Below the pieces are notes generated by a model. It searched no databases. It worked only from the letters and a program-made list of their open reading frames with translations, and was not told where the DNA came from. Shown here in pieces: positions 53,668 through 63,537 of a stretch of DNA of 64,000 nt (position 1 is its first letter; each line of letters opens with the position of its first letter). Source of the DNA: CAITWF01 sp038231575 (GTDB lineage Bacteria > Verrucomicrobiota > Verrucomicrobiia > Opitutales > Opitutaceae); assembly GCA_038231575.1 (NCBI GenBank), contig JBBRLB010000001.1, forward strand, positions 60,695 to 124,694, read 5' to 3'. Made by a program: the position numbers and the translations under genes.

Positions 53668-54600
53668 ATGTCTTCGGCCGTCGTCGTCCGTCAGTTATCG
53701 AAACGCTATGGCAGCGTCGAGGCGGTGCGTGCGGTGAGCTTTACCATCGAGGCAGGGGAAATTTTCGGACTGCTCGGGCCGAACGGCGCCGGCAAGACCA
53801 CCACGCTGGAGTGTCTCACCGGCCTGCGGGAACCGGACGCGGGCGAACTGTCGGTCTGCGGGATCGATGTGCGCGGCGCGCTGGCGGCAGCGAAGGAAAA
53901 AATCGGCGTCGCGCTGCAAAGCACTGCGCTGCCGGACAAGATCACGCCGCGCGAGGCCCTGCGGCTTTTTGGATCCTTTTATCGGGAGAGCGTGGCGCCG
54001 GAGGGTTTGCTCGAGCGCTTCGCGCTGGGCGAAAAAGCCGATGCGCATTTCGACACGTTGTCGGGCGGCCAGCGGCAGCGCCTCGCGCTCGCGCTCGCGT
54101 TTGTCAACCGTCCCGGACTGATCGTGCTCGACGAGCCGACGGTCGGGCTCGACCCGCAGGCGCGCCGCGATCTGCAGGCGGAAATTATCCGGATGAAGCG
54201 CGAAGGGCACACGGTGCTGCTCTCGACGCACAATTTGGAAGAGGCCGAGGCGCTGTGCGATCGCATCGCCATTTTGGTGCGCGGCAGCATCGTGGCGGTC
54301 GGCGCGCCCCGCGAACTGGTCGCGCGTTCGAGCGCGCGGCAAACCGTGACGCTGGAAACGGCGCCGCCGCTGGACCGCGTTCGGCTCGCGCAGCTCCCGG
54401 GGGTGGAAGATCTGCAAGGCGAAGGCGGGCGGGTGCAGTTTCGCACGGCGCAAACCACGGCGACGCTCGCGGCGCTGGCGGCGTTGCTCGAGCGCGGCCC
54501 TGCCGAAGTGATCGAACTGCAGGTGCGCAAGGCGTCGCTCGAGGAAGTGTTCCTCGGCCTTACGCGCAGCGGTGGCGCCGAAGGGAAAGGCGGGTCATGA
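53668..54600 (+). CDS. ABC transporter ATPase, DrrA-like
   Basis: A 310-residue ATP-binding subunit. Walker A (GPNGAGKTTT, about residues 38-47), signature LSGGQRQRLALA, Walker B (LIVLDEPTVGLD) and the H-loop STHNLEEAEALCDR are intact. The C-terminal 80 residues (ERGPAEVIELQVRKASLEEVFLGLT) match the DrrA/CcmA-type exporter end. It overlaps the permease by 4 bp (ATGA). Related systems export drugs or lipids. Divergent from the epimerase relic with 22 bp between. Confidence 0.9.
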   Translation: MSSAVVVRQLSKRYGSVEAVRAVSFTIEAGEIFGLLGPNGAGKTTTLECLTGLREPDAGELSVCGIDVRGALAAAKEKIGVALQSTALPDKITPREALRLFGSFYRESVAPEGLLERFALGEKADAHFDTLSGGQRQRLALALAFVNRPGLIVLDEPTVGLDPQARRDLQAEIIRMKREGHTVLLSTHNLEEAEALCDRIAILVRGSIVAVGAPRELVARSSARQTVTLETAPPLDRVRLAQLPGVEDLQGEGGRVQFRTAQTTATLAALAALLERGPAEVIELQVRKASLEEVFLGLTRSGGAEGKGGS

Positions 54601-55985
54601 AAGGCGGGGTGCAGCATTTCACGATGTCGCTCCGGCTGCATTTTCGGAACCGGACCGCGCTGCTTTACGGGAACGTGTTTCCGTTGATTTTTCTGGCGGT
54701 GTTCTGGGTGCTGTATCGCCACGAGCACGTGCCGCTCCTGCGGCACTTGGGGGAATTGCTCACCGTCACGGTGCTCGGCGGGGCATGCTTTGGGTTGCCG
54801 ACGACGCTGGTCAGCGAACGCGAACGCGGCGTCTGGCGGCGCTACCGGCTCGTGCCGCTGCCCATGTGGCAGGTGGTCGCGAGCACGCTCGCCGCGCGCT
54901 ATGTGATTATCTTGAGCGCGGGGATCATTCAGTTCGCCGTGGCGCGGGCGGTCGGCATGACGGCGCCGGCGCATCCGGTCGCGCTGTTCGTGGCGTTTAC
55001 GCTGGTCGCGTTTGCGTTCATGGGCCTCGGCCTCGTCATCGCGGCGCTGGCGGACAACGTGCCCGCGGTGCAGGCGCTGGGGCAGTGCATTTTTTTGCCG
55101 ATGCTGGTGATCGGGGGCGTGGCGGTGTCGCTCGCGAGTTTGCCGGCATGGGCGCAGCACGTGTCCGCTTTTTTCCCGGGACGCTATGCGGTCGAGGCGT
55201 TGCAGCAAGCGGTCACCGGGCACGGTTTGGCCGGAATGCGTTTCAGTTCGCTCGCGCTCCTGCTGACGGGTGGCGCGGGAATTTTAGCCGGCGCAAATCT
55301 TTTCCGGGTTGATGCGCAGCGCCGGTCGGCGGCGCGATCGAACAAGCTGTGGCTGGCGGTGGTGCTGGCTGCATGGTGCTCGGCGGGAATGCTGGCCGAA
55401 ACGCACGGTCGCATCGCGGTCGCCACCGACGAGGAACGGGGGCCCGAGAAATCCCCGACCGCGGTCGGGGCGGCGGCCGTGGTGCCAACTCCGCCGCCCG
55501 CCGCGGCCCCGTGGGAAAATATTTCCGCGCAGGACGTCGCGGCGCTCGATTTTCACGTGCCGTCGGACAACGGCGTCGTGGCGCCCATCGCCGGGCCGGA
55601 CGACACGCCTGACGATTCGGTCGAACCGCTCTTGGAACGGGTGCGCCAAGGGCTGCCGACGTGGGCGCCGGGCTTGACCGGTGATGATGCGCAGCGCGTG
55701 AGGTATCTGCTGTGTGCCGCGGGCGTGCCGGACGCGCTGCAGCAGCCGGCCGAGCGTTTCCTGCCCGAGATCGTTTTACAGCGGCTGGTCGAGGTCTATC
55801 CCAAGGCGAAACTGATCAAGATCCTGACGTGGATTGCGCGGCATCCGGAGGACGGCGCGATTGTGGACAATGTCGAGGCGTTGGGTGTAACCGGCGCGGT
55901 CGGCGATCCGGAACTCGTCCGGGAGCGGGTCTATCTTTACGCGATAAAATTTGTCGCGCGGCTGACGGGGCGCGGGACGCGGTGA
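54597..55985 (+). CDS. ABC-2 permease with extra C-terminal extracytoplasmic domain
   Basis: A 462-residue membrane subunit coupled to the ATPase. The ABC-2 core (about 1-250) has six helices, with NVFPLIFLAVFWVLYRHE in the first, SERERGVWRRYRLVPL in the coupling region, and HVSAFFPGRYAVEALQQ near the last. A seventh helix (KLWLAVVLAAWCSAGMLA, about 263-280) then leads to a Pro-rich linker and a soluble tail of about 150 residues, helical in appearance (PLLERVRQGLPTWAPGLTGDDAQ, LPEIVLQRLVEVYPKAKLIKI). The tail is not part of standard ABC-2 permeases. Confidence 0.82.
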   Translation: MKGGVQHFTMSLRLHFRNRTALLYGNVFPLIFLAVFWVLYRHEHVPLLRHLGELLTVTVLGGACFGLPTTLVSERERGVWRRYRLVPLPMWQVVASTLAARYVIILSAGIIQFAVARAVGMTAPAHPVALFVAFTLVAFAFMGLGLVIAALADNVPAVQALGQCIFLPMLVIGGVAVSLASLPAWAQHVSAFFPGRYAVEALQQAVTGHGLAGMRFSSLALLLTGGAGILAGANLFRVDAQRRSAARSNKLWLAVVLAAWCSAGMLAETHGRIAVATDEERGPEKSPTAVGAAAVVPTPPPAAAPWENISAQDVAALDFHVPSDNGVVAPIAGPDDTPDDSVEPLLERVRQGLPTWAPGLTGDDAQRVRYLLCAAGVPDALQQPAERFLPEIVLQRLVEVYPKAKLIKILTWIARHPEDGAIVDNVEALGVTGAVGDPELVRERVYLYAIKFVARLTGRGTR

Positions 55986-56087
55986 GCGGGCGGGAGGGAA
56001 ATCGTTTGCGAACGGAACGGCCCCGCGATCCGCGCCGGCTTCGCGAACGCTGCGCTGGGCAAAACCTGTTCGGCTCGAAAGGGTTTT

Positions 56088-56172
56088 TGGTGCCCGGGGT
56101 GGGACTCGAACCCACACTTCCTTTCGGAAATTCAATTTTAAGTCGAAAGCGTCTACCATTTCGCCACCCGGG
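56088..56172 (-). tRNA. tRNA-Leu (anticodon UAA)
   Basis: The 7-bp acceptor stem pairs GCCCGGG with CCCGGGC; the discriminator A and an encoded CCA (56088-56090) follow. The anticodon loop CTTAAAA has anticodon TAA at 56138-56140. A long variable arm, typical of class II tRNA-Leu, and the T-loop GTTCGAGTC are present. The 85-base length fits. Confidence 0.95.
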
Positions 56173-56244
56173 CATGTCGTGCGAAGGGAAACAGCAAACC
56201 TTCGCCCCACACCAGCAAAACCCTGCGCGCACCGCGCGCCGCCT

Positions 56245-59200
56245 TCACTCCTGGCGCGGAGACGAACGGCGCGAGTAGCGCCGCCAGCCGAGGAGCGCGA
56301 GGCAGCCCGAGAAGAATAACACGCCATAGGTTGCCGGTTCGGGAATCGGGCGGATTTCGCGGTTGGTGTAGCCTGGGTAAGGAGTCGCGATCCACGCGGT
56401 GTTGAGATTGTTCCAGTTGGCGCTCGCGAACGAGATTTGGGCCTGCGGGGTGCCGGGCGAATTGCTGGTGTTCGTCACGACATTGGTGTGCACGATCCCA
56501 TTCAGGCCATAGAAGCTGCCGGTCGCATACCAAAAATCGATCTCGTCGGCCCAGTTATTGACGGTGACGGTGACACCGGAGTCGATGATGAGATTGGTCG
56601 ACGTGAGCGTCGTGGCGTAGCTGCTGTCGAAGTCGAGGATGGTGTTGCCGGCGATATGGATCGTGCCGAACACGATGTTGGTCTGAGTGCCGAGGGCGCT
56701 GGCGTTGCGGCGCAGATCAATTTCGCCACCGGTCACGAGCAATGTGAGATTGGGAGCGCTGAAGCTGGTGTCGAAAACGAGAATGCCGGCGCCGTCTTTT
56801 TGGAACGTGCCGTTGCCCGCGAGTTTGCCGCTGAACGTGTTCGCCGCGCTGATCGCATTGCTCGAATAATACCCTTCCACCGTGGAATTGGCCGTGATGG
56901 TGAGGACATTGGCCGAACTCTGGTAGGTTGAGATGATCGGACCGGCGCGAACGAGCGTCGCGTTGGACGAGCCGTCGCCGACGGTGATGTTGCCCAGCGT
57001 CATCGTGATGCCGTCGAGCGTGCTGGTGTTGGCGCCGCTGAGCGTGAGCGTGCCAGTGCCATTCTTGGTCAGCGTGCCGGCCGTGCCATTGCTGGTCACG
57101 ATGGTGTAGGTGTTGTTGCCGGAGTTGGGCGTGTAGGCCGCGTTGGTGGCGATGGTGCCGCCCGTGATGCCGCCGGTGGCGGTGATGTTGCCCGCGCCGC
57201 CGATGGTGAGGCCGTGGCTGGCGACGTTGATGCCGCCGTTGAGCGTGAGCGTTTCGCCCGCGACCGTGGACCTGATGCTGGAATCCGAGGCGAGGGTGAT
57301 GGCGCCGCCGAAGGTGTTGTTGCCGGAAACATTGTTGAGCGCGCCGGTGTTGCCCGAGGCATCATGGGCGGCGGTGAAGCCGTGGCCGTTGAGCGTGAGC
57401 GCTTCGGCGCCGACGGAGATGTCAACGCCGCCGCCGGTCTTGGAGAGCTGGAGTTCGGCGCCGAGTGCGACCGTGGTCCCGCCCGCGGCGGTGCCAAGAC
57501 CGAAATTATTTTTCACCAGCACCGTGCCTTGGTTGATGGCGGTCGCGCCCGTGTAGCCGTTGCTGCCTTGAAGAATCAGCGTGCCGTCACCCGTTTTCGT
57601 GAGCCCTCCGCTCGTGGTGTTGATGGCGCTGGTGCTCTTGTAGTCGGTCGTGCCGGGGCCGTCGATGGTCAGAGTGCGGCCGCTGGCGTCGGAGGTGGTG
57701 CCGGTGAAGGAGAGGGTTTGGCCGGCGGCGGAAGAATTGATGGTCGCGGCGCCGTCGAGGAAGACCGGACCGCCCCACGTGTTGTTGCCGCTGACGTTCT
57801 GGAGCGCACCGCTGTTGCTGATGCCGGTGCCGTTGAGGTGCAGCGCCTCGGCCGAAATCGTGAGATCAGTCGTGAGTTTGGTCAGCTGGAGTCGGCCACC
57901 CAAGGCGACGAAGGTGCCATCCGCGGAAGCGATCGTGGAATCGGCGGCGAGGCCCAGCGCGCTGTTATGCTGGGCGACCAAGGTCGAACCGCTGGCGATG
58001 TTGGTCTTGAGATCGTAGCCGCCGCTGCTGTTGCCTTGGAGGGTGAGAGTGCCAGCGCCCGTGAGATCGATGCCGCCGTGGAAAATGGGCACGTCGATGG
58101 TCAGGTTGCCGCCGATGACGAAGGAGCGCTGGACCTCCGGAACCGCCACGGTGGCTTGGGCGGTGTTAAGGTCGAGCTGCGCACTGCTGGTGGAATTGCC
58201 CGTGATGGTCGCGGTCGTGCCCACCGGAACCGTGACCGTGTTGGTGAGAAAGAGCTGGCCGCCGTTGACGCCGTCGCCGAGTTCGACTTTGCCGCCGCCG
58301 CTGAAATTCAGCGTGCCGATGGTCTGGGCCGCATAGTTTTTATAGACACCGTCGGACATGATGGTGACAGCGGTCGTGGGCTTGAGCATTTCGCGGCCGG
58401 CGCTGCCGACCGGAGTTGCGAACACCGCGCTCCCGGCACTGCCCACGCCATCGCCGATCTGCAAGGGGCCATTAATGGTGTAAAACGAGGGATTGGTGGG
58501 ATCGTTCGGGGCGAAGTTGGACGTGTAGCCACCGAGCAAGAGCGTGCCGTTCTGGACGGTCGTGGTGCCCGTGTAGGTGTTCATGTTCATCTTGTAGTTC
58601 ACGGTGCCCGCCGTGTCGACCGTGACGCCGCCGGTGCCGGTGATGCCCGCGTTGACGTAGATGGTGTTGGCGTTGGTCGGGCTGCTCAGGGTCAGGGTGT
58701 TGGCCCCGAGCGCCAGCGTGGTGACGTTCTGAGCCGGGCCGGCCGGGTCGCTGCCGTGCGTGTAGGCGGCGGGATTGGAGGTGCCGAGGGCGAGATAATT
58801 GACCGCCGCGCTGTTGTTGGTGACGGTCGAGTTGGCGGTGAGGGTGACGTTGCCGCCCCAGCCATTGTTGCCGTTGGTGCCCAGCAGCGTGCCGCCGGCG
58901 AGAGTGAGGGCGCCGTTGTTGACGGTGCGACCGCCATCGATGTTGAGCGTGGCGCCGCTGTTGACGGTGGTGCCGGCAATGCCGGTGCCGAGGGCGTTGT
59001 TCTGCTGCACGATCAGGGTGCCGTTGTTGATCGCGACCGCGCCGGCATTCGTGCTGCTGCCGGTGAGCGTGAGGTTGCCGGTGCCGTTGAAATTGAGCGC
59101 ACCCGCGCCGCTGAAGGTGCCACTAAAGGCCTGGGCACCTGAACCGCCCGTGGTGAGTGAACTTGCCGAGCCGACATTGATATTGCCCGCAGAGCCGTTG

Positions 59201-62200
59201 AGCGCGGCGACCGACTGCGCGGCGGTGGAGCCGAGATTGAGGTCGCCGCCGTTGACGGCGAGGTTGCCGGTGCCAATGAGCGACGCGCCGGTGATGTTCA
59301 GCGTGCCGGCGCCGAGCGTTGTGCTGCCGGTGAAGGTGTTGGCGCCAGAGAGCGTCCAAGTGCCGGCGCCGTTTTTCACGAGCGAAGTCGCGCCACCGCT
59401 GTCGCCGATGATGGCGGCGAGCGAGCCGCCGCCGATGCCGGAGAGGGTAAGGGTGCGTGCGCCAGAACCGCTGAGGCCCAGCGCGGTCGTTTGATTAAAC
59501 GTGATGGTGCCGCGGCCCGAGGCGTCGATCGTGCCGCCGCTGGTGCCGAGGGTGAAGAGGCGGTCGGTGGAAAGATTGGCGCCGGTGTATTGGAGGGTGC
59601 CGCCGTTGAGCACCAAGTTGGCGGTGTTGCCCGCGGCGGCGACCCCGAGGTTGCTCGTGCCGCTGGCGGCGCCGATCGAACCGACCGAGAGCGTGCCGCT
59701 ATCAATCGTCGTGATCCCGGTGTAGGTGTTGGTGCCGCTAAGGGCGAGCGTGCCGGTGCCGCTCATCATGAGATTGCCGCTGCCCGCGATCACCCCGGAA
59801 TATTTGTCGCTGCCGCTGCTGTTGGCGGTGAGGGTGTGGCCGGCACCGAGCGTGACGGTGCCGCCGGTGCCGGTGAGCGAGGCGACCGTTTGCGCGGTGT
59901 TGTTGAGGTTGAGCGCACCGCCGTTGACGATGAGCGAGCTGGTGCTGGCGGCGAGCGAAGCGCCGCTGTTCACGGTGAGCGTGCCAGCGCTGATCGTCGT
60001 GCCACCGGTGTAGGTGTTGGCGCCGCTGAAAACGAGTGTGCCGGCGCCCGCCTTGGTCAGGCCGAAGCCGTTCGAGCCATCGCCCACCGCGCCGCCGACC
60101 GTGAGCGTGCTCGCGTTCGTGGTGACGGTGCGATTGCCGCCGAGCGTGACCACGCCGGTGCCGAGGTTGAGGGTGTTCGTGCCGGTGAACGCGAAGTCGC
60201 CGTTCCAATTTTGCGCGTTGTTGCTGCTCAGGGTCCGGGCGGCATTAACGTCGAGCGTGCCACCTTGGATGAAGAGCGCGCCCGCACCCGCATTGGCGCC
60301 TAGGGCGTTGTCGTTGCCGAGGACGAGGGTGCCGGCATTGAGATAGGTGGGGCCGGTATAGGTGTTGGAGCCGCCGAGCGTGAGGGCGGCAACGCCAGAT
60401 TTCACGAGGGCGGTCGCACTGGTGTTGTCGGCGATTACTGAGTTGATGACGAGCGACGTCGTGCCCGCGCCGTTTTGGTTGATGAACAGCGCGCCGCCGC
60501 TCGAGCCGGTCAACGTGCCGCCGGAGATCGTCTCGATTCTGTTGTTCGCGAGGGAAGTAACCAGAATGCCGCCGGAGGTAATGGAGTTGGTGCCATTGAG
60601 GGTGACCGTGCGGCTGCCATTGTTATTAAAGCGGAGGGTGTTGGTCGAGGCGTTGGCGGCTCCGACGGTGAAAGTATTGTTGACGTCGGTGTTGGTTGCG
60701 CCGCTCCACGTGTTGGCGGTGTAGGAACCGGCGCCGAGCGCGCTGATCGTGCCGTTACCCACCGCCCAGCCGGCGCCGCCGACCGTGGCCCAGCCGCCCA
60801 GAATGCCGTTCGTGTTGGTCGTGGTGGTCGTAATGCCACCAGTTCCCGGAAGAGTGAAATCGACGGTGCCGCCCGCATTGCGAGTGATGGCGCCGAGGGT
60901 GAGATTCATGGCGCCCGTGCCGGTGGAGGTCGCGCTGATGGCTGAGCCACCGGCATTGAGGGTGACACCACCGATGGTCTGATTCGAAGTGACATTATTT
61001 TTCGCAATGGTCGCGAGTGTGCCGCCGCCGAGCGTGAGGGCCGGAGTGCTCGAGATGAGTCCGTTTGCCGGCGTCGTGCTGATGCCGAAGTCCAGCGTGA
61101 GCGTGCCACCGTTAACGATCGTGGGGCCGCCATAAGCGCTGATGCCGGCGGATTTGAGAATGAGATTGCCGGCACCCGTTTTGGTGAGGCCGTTGGCACT
61201 CCCACCGCTGTCGATCGCGCCACCGACGGTGAGCGTGCTGGCGCTGACGGTGATATTGCGCGTGGCGTTCATCGTCACGGCACCCGTGCCCAGGTTGAGC
61301 GCATTGCTGCCGGTGAAGGTGAAATCGCTGTTCCAGTTTTGCGCGTTGTTCGAGGTGAGGGTGATCGCGCCGCCGCTGGTGTTGTCGATCGCGCCGCCGT
61401 TGATGACGAGCGTGCCAGCGGTGCCGGAATTGCCGAGGGCGCGGGCGCTGTTGAGCGCGAGGGTGCCGGCGTTGAGGGTGGTGTTGCCGGTGTAGGTGCT
61501 GGCGGCACCGGCGAGCGCGAGGGTGCCGGTGCCGTTCTTCGTGATGCCGAAGGCACCGCCGATGCTGCCGCCAACGGTGAGGGTGTTGGCGGTGGTGGTG
61601 ATGGTGGGAGTGGCACCGAGTGTGACGGCACCCGCACCGAGATTGAGGTTGGTCGTGCCGGTGAAGGTGAAGTTGCCGTTCCAATTTTGAGCAGGCGAAG
61701 TGGTGAGCGAGGCAGTCGTGGTGCTGTCGATCGTGGTGCCTCCGGCGATGGTGAAGTTGCCGGAGCCGAGCGCGGAGGCGCTGTTGATATTGACCGTGCC
61801 GGCGTTGAGGTTGACGCCGCCATTCCAGCCGCTGTTGAGCCCGCCGAGCGCGAGAACGCCGTTGCCCGCTTTGGTGAGCGCGTTGCCAGCGCCTGAAATC
61901 GCGCCACCGAGGGTGAGATTACCCTGCGTGACGGTCAGCGTTTGCGCGCCACCGAGAGTGAGCCCGCCGTTCAGGTTGAGGTTGCTGTTCGTGGAGCCAG
62001 CGTAGGTCACATTGGAATTGGCATTCCACACCATGGTGTTGGTGGCGGAGATCGTGCCGCCGGCCGCAACCGTGTTCGAGTTGTCAATCGTGGTGGCGTT
62101 GGCGACGGTGAAGGTGCCGGCGCCGGTGCCGAGGGCGGCGGCGGCGTTGATGTTGACGGTGCCGCCGGAGGTGGTCGCGTTACCGGCGGTGAAGCCGCCG

Positions 62201-63537
62201 GTAAAGGTATTGGCACCCGCGAGCGTGAGCGTGCCAGCGCCCACTTTGGTGAGGGCAAACGCGCCACCGATCGCCCCGCCGACGGTGAGGTTGCCACCGG
62301 TCGTCGTGACCGTGCGGGCGGCATTCATCGTCACAGCGCCCGTGCCGAGATTCAGGTCGTCGGTGCCGGTGAACGTGAAGTTGCTGTTCCAGTTTTGGAG
62401 GTTGTTGTTGCTGAGGGTGACGCTCGCGCCGCTGGTATTGTCGATCGTGCCACCGGCGATGGTGAAGGTGCCGGCGCCGAGGGCGGTGTTGTTGTTGATG
62501 TTGAGCGTGCCGGCATTGAGCGTGAGGCCATTGGCGCCACCGCCGAAGCTGTTGGCGCCGCTGAGCGTGAGCGCGCCGTTGCCGCTCTTCGCCAGAGTCT
62601 GGTTGCCGCTGATGATCCCGCCAAGCGTAAGCGTGTTGGCGGTGGCAGTGATGATGGAATTCGCGCCGAGGGCAACGGCGCCGTTGCCGAGATTCAGGTT
62701 GTTGGTGCCGGTAAAGGTGAAGCTGCCGTTGATGGCGACGGCGTTGTTGTTCACATTGCGGACGGCACCGATGGAGGTGCCGGCGATGGTTCCGTTCGTG
62801 TTGATTGTGGCGCCGCTCGCGAGCGTCAGCGTGCCCGCGGTCGCGCCCAGCGCCGTGCCGCTGTTGATGTTGAGCGTGCTGGTCGCGCCGCTGACGTTGA
62901 CGCCGCCGCTGAAGGTATTTTCACCGCGGAGCGCAACCACGCCGGGACCGTTGATGACCAGGCCGCCACTTCCCGTGATGGTATTCTGCACGGCGATCGC
63001 GCCGGAGGCACCGGCCGTGAGAGTGAGGGTATTGGCACCCAGCGAGACGGTGCCGTTGCCACCGACGGTCAACGCACCCGTCGAAGTCGTCTGCCACGTC
63101 TGGCTCGCACCGAGGGCGAGCGCCGTGGTGATTTTCTCCTGAGCCGAGCCACTGTGACTAATGCCGGTGGTGGCGCTCGTGAGGGTGAGCGTGGAATTGC
63201 CTGACAGGGTGTAGGCGGTGCTGCCCGTGAAACTGAGGGCGCTGGCGGAAAACGCAGAATTGACGAACGGGGTCGTCTGGCTGCCGACGACGGTGGCAAA
63301 CGTGAGGGTGTTGGCGTAGGGACTCGTGGGAGCTACGCCTCCCACCCAATTTCCATTGGTGTTAAATAGATAATCGCTGCCACTGCCGCTCCATGTGACC
63401 TGAGCTGGTGAAATCGCGGGAAGAAAGAGGAATCCCAACCCAGCGCACCACGCGAGATGCGCCGCTCTGCGAGTGCTCGGAACGGCGCGCAGCGAGGCTG
63501 CAAGCGCCGAGCACGGAGTGGCAGAGTGGGCTTTCAT
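56245..63537 (-). CDS. Giant autotransporter-associated beta-strand repeat protein with PEP-CTERM tail
   Basis: A 2430-residue exported protein. The N-terminus has a signal peptide (hydrophobic WCAGLGFLFLPAISPAQ, about residues 30-46). Nearly the whole body is a right-handed beta-helix made of Gly/Thr/Asn/Leu-rich repeats (LTKxGxGTLTLSGANTYTGGTTI, then AGTLTVNSG), which is the autotransporter-associated repeat. The C-terminus has IPEPATYGVLFFSG..., a hydrophobic helix and an Arg cluster, i.e. a PEP-CTERM sorting signal for exosortase. No beta-barrel translocator domain is present, so the name refers only to the repeats. It probably forms a surface or matrix fibre. The long plus-strand frames over it are shadows. 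Confidence 0.92.
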   Translation of the reverse strand: MKAHSATPCSALAASLRAVPSTRRAAHLAWCAGLGFLFLPAISPAQVTWSGSGSDYLFNTNGNWVGGVAPTSPYANTLTFATVVGSQTTPFVNSAFSASALSFTGSTAYTLSGNSTLTLTSATTGISHSGSAQEKITTALALGASQTWQTTSTGALTVGGNGTVSLGANTLTLTAGASGAIAVQNTITGSGGLVINGPGVVALRGENTFSGGVNVSGATSTLNINSGTALGATAGTLTLASGATINTNGTIAGTSIGAVRNVNNNAVAINGSFTFTGTNNLNLGNGAVALGANSIITATANTLTLGGIISGNQTLAKSGNGALTLSGANSFGGGANGLTLNAGTLNINNNTALGAGTFTIAGGTIDNTSGASVTLSNNNLQNWNSNFTFTGTDDLNLGTGAVTMNAARTVTTTGGNLTVGGAIGGAFALTKVGAGTLTLAGANTFTGGFTAGNATTSGGTVNINAAAALGTGAGTFTVANATTIDNSNTVAAGGTISATNTMVWNANSNVTYAGSTNSNLNLNGGLTLGGAQTLTVTQGNLTLGGAISGAGNALTKAGNGVLALGGLNSGWNGGVNLNAGTVNINSASALGSGNFTIAGGTTIDSTTTASLTTSPAQNWNGNFTFTGTTNLNLGAGAVTLGATPTITTTANTLTVGGSIGGAFGITKNGTGTLALAGAASTYTGNTTLNAGTLALNSARALGNSGTAGTLVINGGAIDNTSGGAITLTSNNAQNWNSDFTFTGSNALNLGTGAVTMNATRNITVSASTLTVGGAIDSGGSANGLTKTGAGNLILKSAGISAYGGPTIVNGGTLTLDFGISTTPANGLISSTPALTLGGGTLATIAKNNVTSNQTIGGVTLNAGGSAISATSTGTGAMNLTLGAITRNAGGTVDFTLPGTGGITTTTTNTNGILGGWATVGGAGWAVGNGTISALGAGSYTANTWSGATNTDVNNTFTVGAANASTNTLRFNNNGSRTVTLNGTNSITSGGILVTSLANNRIETISGGTLTGSSGGALFINQNGAGTTSLVINSVIADNTSATALVKSGVAALTLGGSNTYTGPTYLNAGTLVLGNDNALGANAGAGALFIQGGTLDVNAARTLSSNNAQNWNGDFAFTGTNTLNLGTGVVTLGGNRTVTTNASTLTVGGAVGDGSNGFGLTKAGAGTLVFSGANTYTGGTTISAGTLTVNSGASLAASTSSLIVNGGALNLNNTAQTVASLTGTGGTVTLGAGHTLTANSSGSDKYSGVIAGSGNLMMSGTGTLALSGTNTYTGITTIDSGTLSVGSIGAASGTSNLGVAAAGNTANLVLNGGTLQYTGANLSTDRLFTLGTSGGTIDASGRGTITFNQTTALGLSGSGARTLTLSGIGGGSLAAIIGDSGGATSLVKNGAGTWTLSGANTFTGSTTLGAGTLNITGASLIGTGNLAVNGGDLNLGSTAAQSVAALNGSAGNINVGSASSLTTGGSGAQAFSGTFSGAGALNFNGTGNLTLTGSSTNAGAVAINNGTLIVQQNNALGTGIAGTTVNSGATLNIDGGRTVNNGALTLAGGTLLGTNGNNGWGGNVTLTANSTVTNNSAAVNYLALGTSNPAAYTHGSDPAGPAQNVTTLALGANTLTLSSPTNANTIYVNAGITGTGGVTVDTAGTVNYKMNMNTYTGTTTVQNGTLLLGGYTSNFAPNDPTNPSFYTINGPLQIGDGVGSAGSAVFATPVGSAGREMLKPTTAVTIMSDGVYKNYAAQTIGTLNFSGGGKVELGDGVNGGQLFLTNTVTVPVGTTATITGNSTSSAQLDLNTAQATVAVPEVQRSFVIGGNLTIDVPIFHGGIDLTGAGTLTLQGNSSGGYDLKTNIASGSTLVAQHNSALGLAADSTIASADGTFVALGGRLQLTKLTTDLTISAEALHLNGTGISNSGALQNVSGNNTWGGPVFLDGAATINSSAAGQTLSFTGTTSDASGRTLTIDGPGTTDYKSTSAINTTSGGLTKTGDGTLILQGSNGYTGATAINQGTVLVKNNFGLGTAAGGTTVALGAELQLSKTGGGVDISVGAEALTLNGHGFTAAHDASGNTGALNNVSGNNTFGGAITLASDSSIRSTVAGETLTLNGGINVASHGLTIGGAGNITATGGITGGTIATNAAYTPNSGNNTYTIVTSNGTAGTLTKNGTGTLTLSGANTSTLDGITMTLGNITVGDGSSNATLVRAGPIISTYQSSANVLTITANSTVEGYYSSNAISAANTFSGKLAGNGTFQKDGAGILVFDTSFSAPNLTLLVTGGEIDLRRNASALGTQTNIVFGTIHIAGNTILDFDSSYATTLTSTNLIIDSGVTVTVNNWADEIDFWYATGSFYGLNGIVHTNVVTNTSNSPGTPQAQISFASANWNNLNTAWIATPYPGYTNREIRPIPEPATYGVLFFSGCLALLGWRRYSRRSSPRQE
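60164..62740 (-). repeat. Internal extended repeats of the beta-strand protein
   Basis: Within the giant gene, a larger module recurs that joins a QNWNxxFTFTGTxxLNLGxGAVT box to the standard LTVGGxIxGxxxLTK unit. I count six boxes, five well kept, at about 60164-60212, 61288-61346, 61641-61692, 62353-62400 and 62693-62738, plus one diverged copy at about 61960-62020. Copies are close enough at DNA level (GTGCCGGTGAAGGTGAA stretches) for recombination to change copy number. Confidence 0.75.

Noticed and set aside
53346..54596. Upstream extension of the ABC permease frame
   Set aside because: It runs out of frame through the ATPase gene and the epimerase relic; the permease starts at the coupled ATG at 54597.
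57214..59142. 642-codon plus-strand frame over the giant repeat gene, and similar frames at 61942-63204 and 62012-63142
   Set aside because: They arise because the Gly/Thr/Asn-rich repeats read as Val/Ala/Gly-rich or Arg/Glu-rich strings on the opposite strand; no signal peptide or domain.
60164..62740. CRISPR-like periodic repeats
   Set aside because: The repeats lie in one long open frame, vary in sequence, have no unique spacers of constant length, and no cas genes are near.
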